Shown piece by piece: positions 28,153 through 37,622 of a stretch of 64,000 nt of DNA. The stretch's first letter is position 1; the number at the start of each line of letters is the position of its first letter. Below the pieces are notes generated by a model. It was not told the origin of the DNA and did not search any database. It saw nothing but the letters and a program-made list of their open reading frames with translations. The translations under genes were made by a program, and so were the position numbers. Source of the stretch: Saccharophagus sp. K07 (GTDB lineage: Bacteria; Pseudomonadota; Gammaproteobacteria; Pseudomonadales; Cellvibrionaceae); contig NZ_QRAI01000007.1 of the NCBI RefSeq assembly GCF_014336955.1, positions 1-64,000 of the forward strand. Direction: 5' to 3'.

Positions 28153-28197
28153 TGACCAATACAGATACAGATAAAATGGATTTTGACCAGTACAGAT
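28153..28197. promoter_or_regulatory. Direct repeats between mocR-type and eamA-type genes, candidate operator
   Basis: TGACCAATACAGAT (28153-28166) and TGACCAGTACAGAT (28184-28197) match at 13 of 14 bases and start 31 bases apart, about three helical turns. MocR/GabR-type regulators bind direct repeats with such spacing. The site lies in the divergent promoter region. Confidence 0.6.
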
Positions 28198-28279
28198 TGG
28201 ATGTGAGACGTCCCACCCTGGTTCTCCCCGGAAGACTGTCCAATAGCGGGTTAGCAAATTACGCCAAGTGAGTGACGCC

Positions 28280-29752
28280 ATGAACATTAAAGTTGCAAAG
28301 ACCGTCAATGAGCATTTTGCGCGGGAAGAAATGACGCGCTATGAGAGGCTGGCGGCCACCATTGAAGAGTCGATTCGCAACGGTATTTGGCTGGCGGGAG
28401 AAAAATTGCCGTCCATTCGGGCGATGAGTCGCGCGGAAAATGTCAGCCCCGCTACTGTTGTGGAAGCTTATGAATTATTGCGCAGCCGGGGTGTAATTGA
28501 GGCGAAGGATCGTTCAGGATTTTATGTGGCGAGTGTTTCTGTGCCGTTATTGAGTGTTCCCAAAGTCGCCCCCGGTTTTGTTAAACCCGTCAGTTTTGCA
28601 GCCGATGATTTGATTTATGCCCTGCGGCAAGCGGCACATGATCTGCGGGTATTTCCTTTTGGCGCTGCGACGCCCTTGCCCGATTTTTATCCGAATAAAG
28701 CCGTGGCTCGTTGCATTGCGCAGGTGATGCGTGATGAACCGGCAATTATTGGCGAATACCGTTTTCCGCCCGGTTCCTTGGAGTTGCGCCAACAATTGGC
28801 CAAACGTTACAGCGCTATGGGCGTGCGTGCGATAGCGGACGCTTATGTCACTACGGCGGGTGCAATCGATGCATTGGGCATGGCGTTGAGTTCGGTGGCG
28901 GCGCCGGGTGAAGTGGTGGCGGTGGAAACGCCGGGTTATTTCGGCATTTTGCAGTTGGTACGTTCGCTCGGATACAAAATTCTGGAAATTCCTTTGGATG
29001 CGGAAAGAGGTTTGACGCCAGACCGTTTTGAAAAAGCTTGGCAAAAATCCAACGGCAAAATCAAAGCGTTAATTACCGTGGCGAATTATTCCAACCCCTT
29101 GGGGACACTCGTGTCCGATGAGGATAAAAAGGCACTGGTAAAATTGGCACAGGAATACGGTGTCGTGATTATCGAAGACGATGTCTACGGTGATCTTGGT
29201 TTTAATGGGGTTCGCCCGCTGCCGTTAAAAACCTTTGATAATGACGATACGGTGATTTTGTGCGGGTCGTTTTCAAAATCCATCAGCCCAGCGCTGCGCG
29301 TAGGTTATGCCTGCAGCAAAAAATATGCATCGGATATTATCCTGCATAAAACCGCCCGCTCTTCCGGTGTTTCGGCGTTGATGGAGGATGCGTTGGCGCT
29401 GTATCTCAAATCCGGTAATTACGAACGTCATTTGCGCAAATTGCGGCGCGATTACCAGACACTGATTGCGCAGTATACTCAGAGCATTTTGAGTTTATTT
29501 CCTTCCGGCACCCGGGTCAGTCGTCCGGAAGGCGGATTTATTTTGTGGGTGCAACTGCCGAAAAACGTGGATTCGCGCGTTTTGCAGGCGCGTGCATTGG
29601 AAAAAAATATCAGCATAGCGCCGGGTTCGATTTTTTCCTTAAGCCACAATGACTATGCGTCGTTTATGCGAATCAACTGTGCAATACCCTGGAGCAGCCA
29701 AGCGCAAAAAGCGCTTGGGGTATTGGCCAAATTGGTAAAGGATATGGTTTAG
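28280..29752 (+). CDS. MocR-type regulator: GntR winged helix plus aminotransferase-like domain
   Basis: MocR/GabR/PdxR-type proteins join a GntR DNA-binding domain to a PLP-binding fold-type I aminotransferase domain and regulate nearby metabolism or transport genes. The 490-residue protein has the winged helix at about 20-90 (EKLPSIRAMSRAENVSPATV, EAYELLRSRGVIEAKDRSGF). The aminotransferase part follows a linker; GSFSKSISPALRVGY near 335 carries the PLP Lys and NYSNPLGT near 272 the Asn/Pro region. The ATG at 28280 was chosen over an in-frame GTG at 28268; neither has a strong ribosome binding site. It overlaps the convergent MFS gene by four bases at the stop. Confidence 0.92.
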   Translation: MNIKVAKTVNEHFAREEMTRYERLAATIEESIRNGIWLAGEKLPSIRAMSRAENVSPATVVEAYELLRSRGVIEAKDRSGFYVASVSVPLLSVPKVAPGFVKPVSFAADDLIYALRQAAHDLRVFPFGAATPLPDFYPNKAVARCIAQVMRDEPAIIGEYRFPPGSLELRQQLAKRYSAMGVRAIADAYVTTAGAIDALGMALSSVAAPGEVVAVETPGYFGILQLVRSLGYKILEIPLDAERGLTPDRFEKAWQKSNGKIKALITVANYSNPLGTLVSDEDKKALVKLAQEYGVVIIEDDVYGDLGFNGVRPLPLKTFDNDDTVILCGSFSKSISPALRVGYACSKKYASDIILHKTARSSGVSALMEDALALYLKSGNYERHLRKLRRDYQTLIAQYTQSILSLFPSGTRVSRPEGGFILWVQLPKNVDSRVLQARALEKNISIAPGSIFSLSHNDYASFMRINCAIPWSSQAQKALGVLAKLVKDMV

Positions 29753-30915
29753 CGCCGTTTGCCCGAGTGCATAAAGGCTTCGTAAAAAACCAACAGCAGA
29801 ATCGCAGCGACAAAAATGGCAAGGCCGATAATTTCCAGACCCAAAATGCGAGCGAGAATACCAGCAAGTCCCGTCAAGGACGCAGCTCCTAACGCGGCAG
29901 CGGCTACCTGAAATCCAATTGCACTATTGGCGTGGTCTTCGCCAACCCGTTTTGGGGTAAGGCTGATCAAAGAGGCAAAAATCGGCGCAAAGAAAAAGCC
30001 GATCATCATCAGACCTATCACGCTAAAGGCCAGGGATAAATCGAGCCAAAACAGCAGGGCGCCTATAATGCTGCCGATAATGCATAGACGCAGGGTTGCG
30101 ATCAGTGGCACACGGTTGGCGATAAAACCAAATAAAATTCGCCCTACCATCAGGCTGCCCCAATATAAACTCACAATAAAACCGGCGGTGGTGGCGGGTA
30201 CGCCGCGACCGAGTGTCAGTACGGAATAGCTCCACTGCGCCGTGGCCAATTCAACACCACAATAAAAAAAGAACATCAACATACCGAACCACACAACGGG
30301 GCGGCGTAGGGTCTCAAGTGTTGGGGCATGCGATGTTGTTTGCGAAGAATCTTCGGCACTTGGTTCTTGTTGCCAATAGCGACGGGTAACAAAAAAGGTA
30401 ATCGCAAGGGCAAGTTGCGCCAGGCCGACAATCACATAACTCACTCGCCAGATCATGCCGGAGCCTAATACTGCTGTCACAATCATAGGTCCGGTGGTAG
30501 TACCCAAACCGAAAAACGCATGCATCCAATTAAGCGCGCGTGGCGTGAAGTGTTTGGCACCGTAGGAATTTAATCCCGCATCAATCGCGCCGCCACCGAG
30601 CCCGGCAATAAAACTCAAAATCAGAATGACCCACCAATAAGGTGCAAAGGCGAAACCCAGTAGCGCAAAAGAGGCGGCAAAGGTGGACAGCGCCAACACG
30701 GTTCCCAGGGGCAGAATGCGCAACACCATGCCACTGCAAAAACTTGCGCACAAATATCCGGCGGTGGCTATGGCAATCACCAGACCGAGATTATCCAAAG
30801 GAACATCAAAGTCCTGCCGTATGGACGGCCAGGACACGCCAAGCAAACCATCGGGCAATCCCAGGCTGGTAAAGGCGATAAACGAAAGAGCAATTAAAAC
30901 GGTGCGCTGCGGCAT
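29749..30915 (-). CDS. Major facilitator superfamily transporter
   Basis: The product is a 388-residue inner-membrane transporter with twelve predicted helices. It starts MPQRTVLIALSFIAFTSLGL at 30915, where GGAG lies about eight bases upstream; an earlier ATG adds seven residues without such a site. GLGGGAIDAGLNSYGAKHF in helix 4-5 and WMHAFFGLGTTTGPM resemble the YbjJ/FucP branch, suggesting a sugar or small organic substrate, but this is not certain. It converges on the MocR gene, so it may belong to the same metabolic theme, though nothing shows shared regulation. Confidence 0.9.
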   Translation of the reverse strand: MPQRTVLIALSFIAFTSLGLPDGLLGVSWPSIRQDFDVPLDNLGLVIAIATAGYLCASFCSGMVLRILPLGTVLALSTFAASFALLGFAFAPYWWVILILSFIAGLGGGAIDAGLNSYGAKHFTPRALNWMHAFFGLGTTTGPMIVTAVLGSGMIWRVSYVIVGLAQLALAITFFVTRRYWQQEPSAEDSSQTTSHAPTLETLRRPVVWFGMLMFFFYCGVELATAQWSYSVLTLGRGVPATTAGFIVSLYWGSLMVGRILFGFIANRVPLIATLRLCIIGSIIGALLFWLDLSLAFSVIGLMMIGFFFAPIFASLISLTPKRVGEDHANSAIGFQVAAAALGAASLTGLAGILARILGLEIIGLAIFVAAILLLVFYEAFMHSGKRR

Positions 30916-31059
30916 GTAAAAACTCCGGTAAAGCATTGGACTTGCGCTACGCTATGTGAGTTGGCAGACGCAAGCCAAAACCCAAAGCCACTATTGTGGC
31001 ACGAATACCAATGTCTATACTAAGTGCAAAATTTATTTTTTAATTAGGAGGAGCAATAC

Positions 31060-31203
31060 ATGACGATTCATCTGCAACTGATGCCTTTGATTTCCTTGAT
31101 CGCCGGAATTTTGATTCTGTTGATGCCGAAGTTGCTGAACTACATTGTAGCGATTTATTTGATTGTGATTGGTCTGGTGGGAATTTTTAATTTGTCGCTG
31201 TAG
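31060..31203 (+). CDS. Small membrane protein, DUF3096 family
   Basis: A 47-codon frame from ATG 31060 to TAG 31203 is preceded by AGGAGGAG six bases upstream, a near-perfect ribosome binding site. The sequence MTIHLQLMPLISLIAGILIL and LLNYIVAIYLIVIGLVGIF matches the DUF3096 pattern of two membrane helices joined by a short MPK turn. Function is unknown. It stands alone between the divergent MFS gene and the convergent hybrid kinase. Confidence 0.88.
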   Translation: MTIHLQLMPLISLIAGILILLMPKLLNYIVAIYLIVIGLVGIFNLSL

Positions 31204-31224
31204 CGAGGGATTGATCAGCAGCGG

Positions 31225-34200
31225 TCAGGAGGGAGCTTGATCGCTGCGAAATTTTTTGATAATGCCAGCGATACGCAAATGATTGGCCACGCGCGGCAGC
31301 AGGTCGCGTTTGGATACGGGCTTGGTCAGGTAATCATTACCGCCCGATGCAAAACATTCCTCAATATCTTCGTCGACGTTTTTCTTGGCGGTTAAAAATA
31401 AAATCGGCAAAGTATCAAAAGAATGGGTTTTACGAATTTCTCGGCAGGCCTCGTGCCCAGTCATATGGGGCATCATCACATCCATAATAATCAGATTGAT
31501 ATGCGGATTTTGTTGCATCATTTCGATGGCCTGCATACCGTTTTCCGCTTCCAACACCTGATAATCGTGTAATTTCAGCATGCCCTGGAGAACCATGCGG
31601 TTTACCGGATCATCGTCTACCACCAATATGGTTTGGTCCTCGGCATTACGCGGTTTTGCCAGTTTTTTCTCGCCAGAACCAAAGGTTTCGTGCAGACGTT
31701 TAGGGTCGCTGCTGGGCGTTTTTTCAAAATGCTGTGTTGGGGTATATGGATCGCGGCGGCTTTGTTCGCCTGCAAGAGCGAGGGTAAAAATAAAACGCGA
31801 GCCACCACCAGGATTGTTTTCACAGCGAATCTGCCCACCGTGCAGTTCGACCAATTGGCGGGTGATAGCAAGGCCGAGCCCAGTGCCGCCGTATTGGCGG
31901 GAATTGGAGCTTTGAATTTGGCTGAAGGCTTCAAAAATTTTGTCGAATTGATCTGGCGGAATGCCAATGCCGGAGTCTGCGACGTGAATTTCCGCGGTTT
32001 TATCCTGCACTGTCATGCCGACGCGCACACTGCCTTTATCGGAATATTTGATGCCGTTGCCCACCAGGTTGATCAGAATTTGTTGCAGGCGGTTTTCGTC
32101 CGCAATAACCAAAGGCGCATCTGCGCTGATTTCATTGATCAACTCTACGGGTTTGTTAGCTGCTAGAGGCGCAAGTAATGTAAACACCGTATGAGTCAAT
32201 GAATGCATATCCACCGGTTTTTGGTACAGCTCCAAATTGCGGTTGGCCAGTTTCGAATAATCGAGAATATCGTTGATCAGGTTTGCCAGACGTTTACCGC
32301 TAGAGGCAATCAAATGCAAATGATGCGCGGCGTATTCGTCTTTGCCAGCAAAATGATCGGAGAGATTTTCCGCTATGCCGATAATGCCATTGAGTGGTGT
32401 GCGCAATTCGTGTGATGTATTGGCAAGAAACGAGTCTTTAATATTGTTGAGGTTTTTCAGCTCACGGTTGATTTCCCGTTCGCTGGCCAATTGCAATTGT
32501 TTGACTTTGGTATTAGCGATCAGTGAGATCAGTGCCAATGCCAATAATCCATAAAGTACGTAGGCCCAAGGCGTTTTCCAGGGCGCAGGCAAAATTGTGA
32601 CTTTGATTTGTGCAATTTCTTTACGCCATTCACCGTTGTGGCCGGTGCGCACTTTAAATACGTAACGTCCCGGGTTGAGGTTGGTAAAGGTGGCGCTGCG
32701 CTCAGGACCTATATAAATCCAGTCTTTGTCAAAACCCACCATTTGATAAGCATATTCCTGATGCAGTCCGGGCCGGTATTCCAGCGCAGAAAATTCGAAG
32801 GAAAACATATTGTGGGTGTGATTCAGAGTGATGCTTTTGGTCAACCAGGGCGATTCTTGCAGCGGTGAGTCGTCTGTACCTATAGGTGGAGTTTTGTTAA
32901 AAATGCGGATATTGGTAATCACCATCGGCAGGTGGCGAATTTCCAATTGTAAATTGTCTGGGTGGAAAGCGGAAAATCCATCGGTACCACCAAAATAAAT
33001 AGTGCCGTCGGTGTCGATAAAATTGGCTTCGCGGTTGAAATTATTGCCGACCAATCCATGGCTTTTGTTGTAAAGCGTCATGTTCATAGTGTCGGGATTG
33101 ATTTGCACCAGACCGTTGGTGGTGCTCGCCCACACCATGCCTTTGTGATCCTCGACAAAACCGGTGACATATAACGCAGGTAATTCGGTCTGGCTGCCGT
33201 AGTGGATAAATTGTGTGGTGGACGGATCAAAAATGTAAAAGCCATCGTCTTGTGTGCCGATCCAGATGCGGCCGCGTTGATCCTCCAAAAAGCTGCGCAC
33301 CCGTTCTGCGGGAAATACGATGTTCTCGCGGAAATTTTCAAATTGCATTGCTTCCGGGTCGAAACGAGAAAGCCCGGCTGTAGTGCCAATCCAGATATAT
33401 CCCTGACTGTCGACCATCATGGTCCAGATGTAATCACTGTTAATGGTCGCAGGATTGGTTGGGTTGTGGCGGAAATGGCGGAAACTGTCGGTTTCTTCGT
33501 CGTAAAGATTTAATCCGCCACCTTCCGTGCCTAACCAAAGGCGTCCGCGTTTATCCTGCACTATGGCCCAGACAATATTGTTATTCAGACTGGCGGAATC
33601 TCGTTCGTTATGTTTGTACTGCACAAAATCGCCGGTTTTGGCATCCATTTTGTGCACACCACCAGACCAAGTGCCCACCCACAATTCACCGTGCCGGTCT
33701 TCCGTAATCGCTAAAATCGGGTTGGCTTGCAGCGCGCGCGGATTATTTGGATTGCGTAAATAGCGGCGGAATAATCCGCTGGAGCGGTCGAAAGCATTTA
33801 ATCCTTCTTCTGTGCCAACCCATAAAGTGCCGTCATGACTTTCAAAAAAACTTAATACGGCGCTGTGGCTTAAACTTGCGGGATTGTCGGGTTGGTGCTG
33901 GTAATTGACGAATTGTTCGCTGGAGCGGTTGTAATAATTGACCCCGTTGGGAAACAGCCCTACCCAAAGATTGCCTTGAATATCTTCAAACAATGTGCGG
34001 ATCTGGTTGGTGCTTAAACTATTGCTGTTGTAAGGCTGGTGGCGAATGTAATCAAATCCGTCGGTTTTGGGGTTATAACGTGCAAGACCGCTGTGGTCGG
34101 TGGCAAACCAGATATTGCCGCGACTATCGCTGTAAATATCCCAGATGGTGTTGTCCGAAATGGAAGTGGGATCGGTGGGGTCATAAATATAATTGCGAAA

Positions 34201-35001
34201 AACAGTATCGCCGCGCGCTAAGCGACTCAAACCACCACTGACACCACCAAACCAGAGGTTGCCATTTTTGTCTTCCCCGATGGAGATAATGTGGTCGCTG
34301 ATAATGGAGGCGGGATTATCACGATCGCGGCGGAAAAACTGGAATTTTTTGCTGCTGGGATCGAACTGTCCAGCCCCGGAGCCTTTGGTGCCGATCCAGA
34401 TTGTACCGGTGCTGTCGACGAATACGGTTTGCACGCTGACCACGTTGGTGTAATCGCGCTGCGGTATATCGAAGTGCTCTACCTGATCGCGCTGCGGGCT
34501 GACCACGGAAATGCCATCGTCCCGCGCCAGAATCAGATTGTTGTCGAGATCCACCGCCATAGCGGCTACCCGGCTGTTGGCGGAGCGCCCGGTGTGGGGT
34601 AGCAGCACGTCGAAGTCGTTGGTGCGATGGCGGAACGCATTCAGTCCCTTTTCCGTTGCCACCCACACCTGTCCCTCCCGGTCGACCAGCAAGTCATTGA
34701 TGTAATTGCTCGACAGGGCGCGGGGATTATTGGGGTCGGCGGAATAGCGGGTAAACTCTTTGCCGTCATAGCGCACGAGGCCATATTCGGCGGCAATCCA
34801 GATAAAGCCGATGCGGTCCTGGGCTATGGCCTTGATGGCTCCAACCCCTTCATTGCGCAGGTTTTCATCCAATTGCAGACGGTCGAAACGCATCTCCAAC
34901 GCCACCGCGGAGACTGCCCACAAGAGCCAAAGCACCAAGATCACCAGGGATTTGGCTAACAAGCGGTGATCGGCCGTATGGCGACTGTGCGCACGGATCA
35001 T
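31225..35001 (-). CDS. Large hybrid sensor kinase with beta-propeller sensor and receiver domain
   Basis: This is a 1258-residue hybrid two-component protein. After a signal anchor (about 15-36) come some fourteen Reg_prop repeats (to about 720, recurring GxIWIGT, GxLWVGT and NPxNPxSLSxN patterns). A Y_Y_Y domain (about 750-800) and one membrane helix (about 812-832) follow. In the cytoplasm are a HisKA domain with SHELRTPLNG near 865, an ATPase domain with GTGLGLAITR, and a receiver (DDDPVNRM, Asp near 1173 in IIMDVMMP, Lys in LTKPVSK). This layout resembles the hybrid systems that sense polysaccharide fragments, but the usual C-terminal AraC domain is absent, so a separate output protein must exist. 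No glycan-degrading gene is adjacent. Confidence 0.93.
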   Translation of the reverse strand: MIRAHSRHTADHRLLAKSLVILVLWLLWAVSAVALEMRFDRLQLDENLRNEGVGAIKAIAQDRIGFIWIAAEYGLVRYDGKEFTRYSADPNNPRALSSNYINDLLVDREGQVWVATEKGLNAFRHRTNDFDVLLPHTGRSANSRVAAMAVDLDNNLILARDDGISVVSPQRDQVEHFDIPQRDYTNVVSVQTVFVDSTGTIWIGTKGSGAGQFDPSSKKFQFFRRDRDNPASIISDHIISIGEDKNGNLWFGGVSGGLSRLARGDTVFRNYIYDPTDPTSISDNTIWDIYSDSRGNIWFATDHSGLARYNPKTDGFDYIRHQPYNSNSLSTNQIRTLFEDIQGNLWVGLFPNGVNYYNRSSEQFVNYQHQPDNPASLSHSAVLSFFESHDGTLWVGTEEGLNAFDRSSGLFRRYLRNPNNPRALQANPILAITEDRHGELWVGTWSGGVHKMDAKTGDFVQYKHNERDSASLNNNIVWAIVQDKRGRLWLGTEGGGLNLYDEETDSFRHFRHNPTNPATINSDYIWTMMVDSQGYIWIGTTAGLSRFDPEAMQFENFRENIVFPAERVRSFLEDQRGRIWIGTQDDGFYIFDPSTTQFIHYGSQTELPALYVTGFVEDHKGMVWASTTNGLVQINPDTMNMTLYNKSHGLVGNNFNREANFIDTDGTIYFGGTDGFSAFHPDNLQLEIRHLPMVITNIRIFNKTPPIGTDDSPLQESPWLTKSITLNHTHNMFSFEFSALEYRPGLHQEYAYQMVGFDKDWIYIGPERSATFTNLNPGRYVFKVRTGHNGEWRKEIAQIKVTILPAPWKTPWAYVLYGLLALALISLIANTKVKQLQLASEREINRELKNLNNIKDSFLANTSHELRTPLNGIIGIAENLSDHFAGKDEYAAHHLHLIASSGKRLANLINDILDYSKLANRNLELYQKPVDMHSLTHTVFTLLAPLAANKPVELINEISADAPLVIADENRLQQILINLVGNGIKYSDKGSVRVGMTVQDKTAEIHVADSGIGIPPDQFDKIFEAFSQIQSSNSRQYGGTGLGLAITRQLVELHGGQIRCENNPGGGSRFIFTLALAGEQSRRDPYTPTQHFEKTPSSDPKRLHETFGSGEKKLAKPRNAEDQTILVVDDDPVNRMVLQGMLKLHDYQVLEAENGMQAIEMMQQNPHINLIIMDVMMPHMTGHEACREIRKTHSFDTLPILFLTAKKNVDEDIEECFASGGNDYLTKPVSKRDLLPRVANHLRIAGIIKKFRSDQAPS

Positions 35002-35169
35002 GGGCTTCTGCAGAACGACATAAAGATTCGTGACAAGGTTGGCGGGTTTTATTTCAGTGTAGTCTAAGCCCCGAAATAGTCTAAGCTCGCCGCTGTTATG
35101 GATTCGTTCTTCAGAAGACGGCCCGGAATAACAGGGTTTAGGGTCTTATACCAATGTTAAGGAAGGTTT

Positions 35170-36312
35170 ATGCCAGAGCCCTTTAAAAATCTTTTTAATC
35201 TGCCGCTGATCGAGCAACTGGGTGCTCACTTACAAAAGCGGTGGCGTCCCTTCGATAACAAAGGATTTATTCGCGTCGCCAGTCAGGATTTTGATGCGCT
35301 CGAACTCAAGCAACGTTCATTACAAATTACTGCAGCCTTGGAAAAGTATTTGCCCGAGGATTTTTTACAAGCCAGAGAGGTTTTGCTTGCCGCGTTGCAC
35401 CCGGAAGATGACGTGGATTTGCGCGGGTTGAAAATGGATGCGCAAGGGGTGCGCGGCTGGGCGATTATGCCAATGACAGATTATGTCGCGCGTCGCGGTA
35501 CGGAATATTTCGATGAGTCCATGGACGCACTCCAGCAAATGACCCGACGTTTTACTGCGGAATTTGCCGTGCGCCATTTTATTAACGCGGATTTAAAACG
35601 CTCCTTAAAACATATCCAGCGCTGGGCATCCTCGAAAAATTATCACGTGCGCCGTTTGGCATCCGAAGGTTTGCGCCCACGTTTACCCTGGGGACAACAA
35701 ATACCTGCGTTGATTGCCGATCCGCGACCTGCGCTGCCTGTGCTGGAAAAATTGCGCGACGATCCAGCGGATTATGTACGGCGCTCGGTCGCCAACCATT
35801 TAAACGATATTGCCAAGGATCACCCGCAATTGATTTGTGAAGTGATGCAATCCTGGTATGCCAGCGGCAGTCCCGAACGCCAGCGTATGTTGCGCCATGC
35901 GTGCCGCACGCTGGTAAAAAAAGGCGATCCGCAAATTCTGGCAGCGCTCGGTTATACCTCTGCGAATGAGGTGAAGAAAAATCTTGTATTAGAGGATTTT
36001 TCCCTGGGAAATCCCCGGCCAAAGGTTGGTGAATCGCTGCCGCTGTCGCTCACTTTGCGATCAACCCATAAAAAGCCACAGACTCTAGTGATTGATTACG
36101 CGGTGTACTACCGGCGTGCAAATGGTGAATTAAGTCCCAAAATTTTCAAATGGAAAAATCTTCAACTTCAGCCCGGCGAAAGACTTAATTTGCTGAAAAA
36201 TCATTCGCTGAAAAAAGTGACTACACGCGCCTATTATCCGGGGATTCATCGTATTGCCTTACAAATCAATGGAGCTTTGCTGGCGACGGTGGATTTTGAA
36301 TTGTGCCAGTAG
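35170..36312 (+). CDS. AlkC-like DNA alkylation repair protein with HEAT repeats and Ig-like end
   Basis: The 380-residue protein fits the AlkC group of HEAT-repeat DNA glycosylases that remove methylated bases. HEAT-type helices cover about 60-265; conserved stretches are RHFINADLKRSLKHIQRWAS and NYHVRRLASEGLRPRLPWG, then DPADYVRRSVANHLNDIAKD. An Ig-like beta domain (about 275-380) follows, with GESLPLSLTLRSTH and AYYPGIHRIALQINGA, as in the AlkC subgroup that carries this extension. AAGGAAGG lies just before the ATG. It is divergent from the hybrid kinase with no obvious functional link. Confidence 0.88.
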   Translation: MPEPFKNLFNLPLIEQLGAHLQKRWRPFDNKGFIRVASQDFDALELKQRSLQITAALEKYLPEDFLQAREVLLAALHPEDDVDLRGLKMDAQGVRGWAIMPMTDYVARRGTEYFDESMDALQQMTRRFTAEFAVRHFINADLKRSLKHIQRWASSKNYHVRRLASEGLRPRLPWGQQIPALIADPRPALPVLEKLRDDPADYVRRSVANHLNDIAKDHPQLICEVMQSWYASGSPERQRMLRHACRTLVKKGDPQILAALGYTSANEVKKNLVLEDFSLGNPRPKVGESLPLSLTLRSTHKKPQTLVIDYAVYYRRANGELSPKIFKWKNLQLQPGERLNLLKNHSLKKVTTRAYYPGIHRIALQINGALLATVDFELCQ

Positions 36313-36410
36313 TTCGTTTACAAACCTGATCCATCTGCAAAATTTTTAAGGAAACGTTCAGTTTGGCGCCTTTAATCTGCGCCTAACAGAACAAAAAAGA
36401 GGGTAAGGAA

Positions 36411-36992
36411 ATGAACAGCCAAAACCAAAACAACCTGCAAAAACTCGGCGGCAGTGATTTTTTCCGTGCGGCCTGGAAAGTCATGGCGGTTGTGTTGTTC
36501 GTCACAATGGCCGGGCAGGCATACGGGTTGGATATTCGCCGCGACGCAAATTGGGCGCAAAAAGAACACACACAAATTCAACGTGAACGCGATGCACTCA
36601 ATCGCGAGCGCGAAAAAATGCATCGCGAATTTGATCGCAAAATGCGCGAATTGGATCAACGCAATCGTGAAATTGATCAGTGGCAAAACAATAGTCGCCA
36701 TGGCGATCACCAGTATCGCGCCCGTGTTGCCAACGAACGTCGCGCAGAACTCAACCGTGAACGTGAACGCTTAAACCGTGAACGCGATCGTTTGAATCGC
36801 GAATTTGATCAACGCAGCCGCGAACTCGATCGCCGCGCCCAACAAATCGATCAATGGCGCAACCAACACGGCCATGACCATAAACACCGGGATGATGGCC
36901 GCTATATCTGGACTGACGGGCACTGCTACAAAGTCGACTACCGCAACGGCCGCCGGGTTTTGACGCAGACTTCCAATAAAAACTGCCGCTGA
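36411..36992 (+). CDS. Exported coiled-coil protein with internal duplication
   Basis: No family was recognised. The 193 residues have a hydrophobic segment at about 22-42 ending in an AYG site, consistent with export. An extremely charged helix follows with the pattern RERDxLNREREKxxREFDxx, then RELDxRxxxIDQW, occurring twice (about 57-92 and 113-150). This is an internal duplication predicted to form an Arg/Glu coiled coil. The end has a HGHDHKHRDD stretch that could bind metal, then a small conserved-looking module RYIWTDGHCYKVDYRNGRRV with two Cys in the tail. AAGGA precedes the ATG. The stop codon lies inside the loop of its terminator hairpin. Confidence 0.8.
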   Translation: MNSQNQNNLQKLGGSDFFRAAWKVMAVVLFVTMAGQAYGLDIRRDANWAQKEHTQIQRERDALNREREKMHREFDRKMRELDQRNREIDQWQNNSRHGDHQYRARVANERRAELNRERERLNRERDRLNREFDQRSRELDRRAQQIDQWRNQHGHDHKHRDDGRYIWTDGHCYKVDYRNGRRVLTQTSNKNCR

Positions 36993-37005
36993 TGCGGCGG
37001 TTTTT
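36978..37005 (+). terminator. Rho-independent terminator overlapping a stop codon
   Basis: AAAAACTGCCGC and GCGGCGGTTTTT pair around TGAT, which includes the stop codon of the coiled-coil gene. A stem with a T5 tail makes it a strong terminator. Confidence 0.85.
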
Positions 37006-37022
37006 ACTCTTGGTCTTTACGG

Positions 37023-37409
37023 ATGAGTCGATTTCAAGCTGTAACGGTTTTATCGCTTTTTGCCTTGCTTGGGCTGTTGATTACCGCCTGGGGAGCAAGT
37101 GACATAAATTCATGGCTACACGCTATGAGAAACTGCTCCCCCGGCGTGAATATAGATACATCGTCTTTTTGGTTCCTGGGGGCGGCATCCATTTCTGGAT
37201 TACCGCTCCTGGCAATCCTGACTACACCTCGCAAACAAAAAATTCTGCTGGTCTCATTAGCGGTGTGGTTTGTCTGCGCACCAATCATTGCACACCAATA
37301 TTTTTTAAGTGTGAGCAATCAATTGTCTTATGACGTAGGGCCGGCGAAATCTTTCTTTTTTATTGGCGAGACTCTTGTGAGCGTCAAATTTTGCACGCGC
37401 GATTTATAG
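37023..37409 (+). CDS. Predicted small membrane protein
   Basis: This 128-residue frame has three hydrophobic segments (about 7-25, 46-66 and 72-92), broken by polar loops. No family was recognised. It starts at an ATG 18 bases after a strong terminator and lacks a good Shine-Dalgarno sequence, so expression is uncertain. The final 25 residues are soluble and end CTRDL. Confidence 0.5.
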   Translation: MSRFQAVTVLSLFALLGLLITAWGASDINSWLHAMRNCSPGVNIDTSSFWFLGAASISGLPLLAILTTPRKQKILLVSLAVWFVCAPIIAHQYFLSVSNQLSYDVGPAKSFFFIGETLVSVKFCTRDL

Positions 37410-37622
37410 CGTTTGCAAGCGGAAAATTGAGTCCGAAACCAGCCAAATGGATGCAGGCATAAAAAGCCGAATTTTGCGCCCAATCGATATTAAAGTCCGC
37501 GCCGCTGCCGACGAGTGACCAGACGCGGCGCGTTGGTTTACCTAAACTTTTATCAAGCGTCCGCGTTTTAAATTTCCGATGTGCACAGAGCGGCCGCCCA
37601 GGCGAAAGCCGGGAGATCCACA

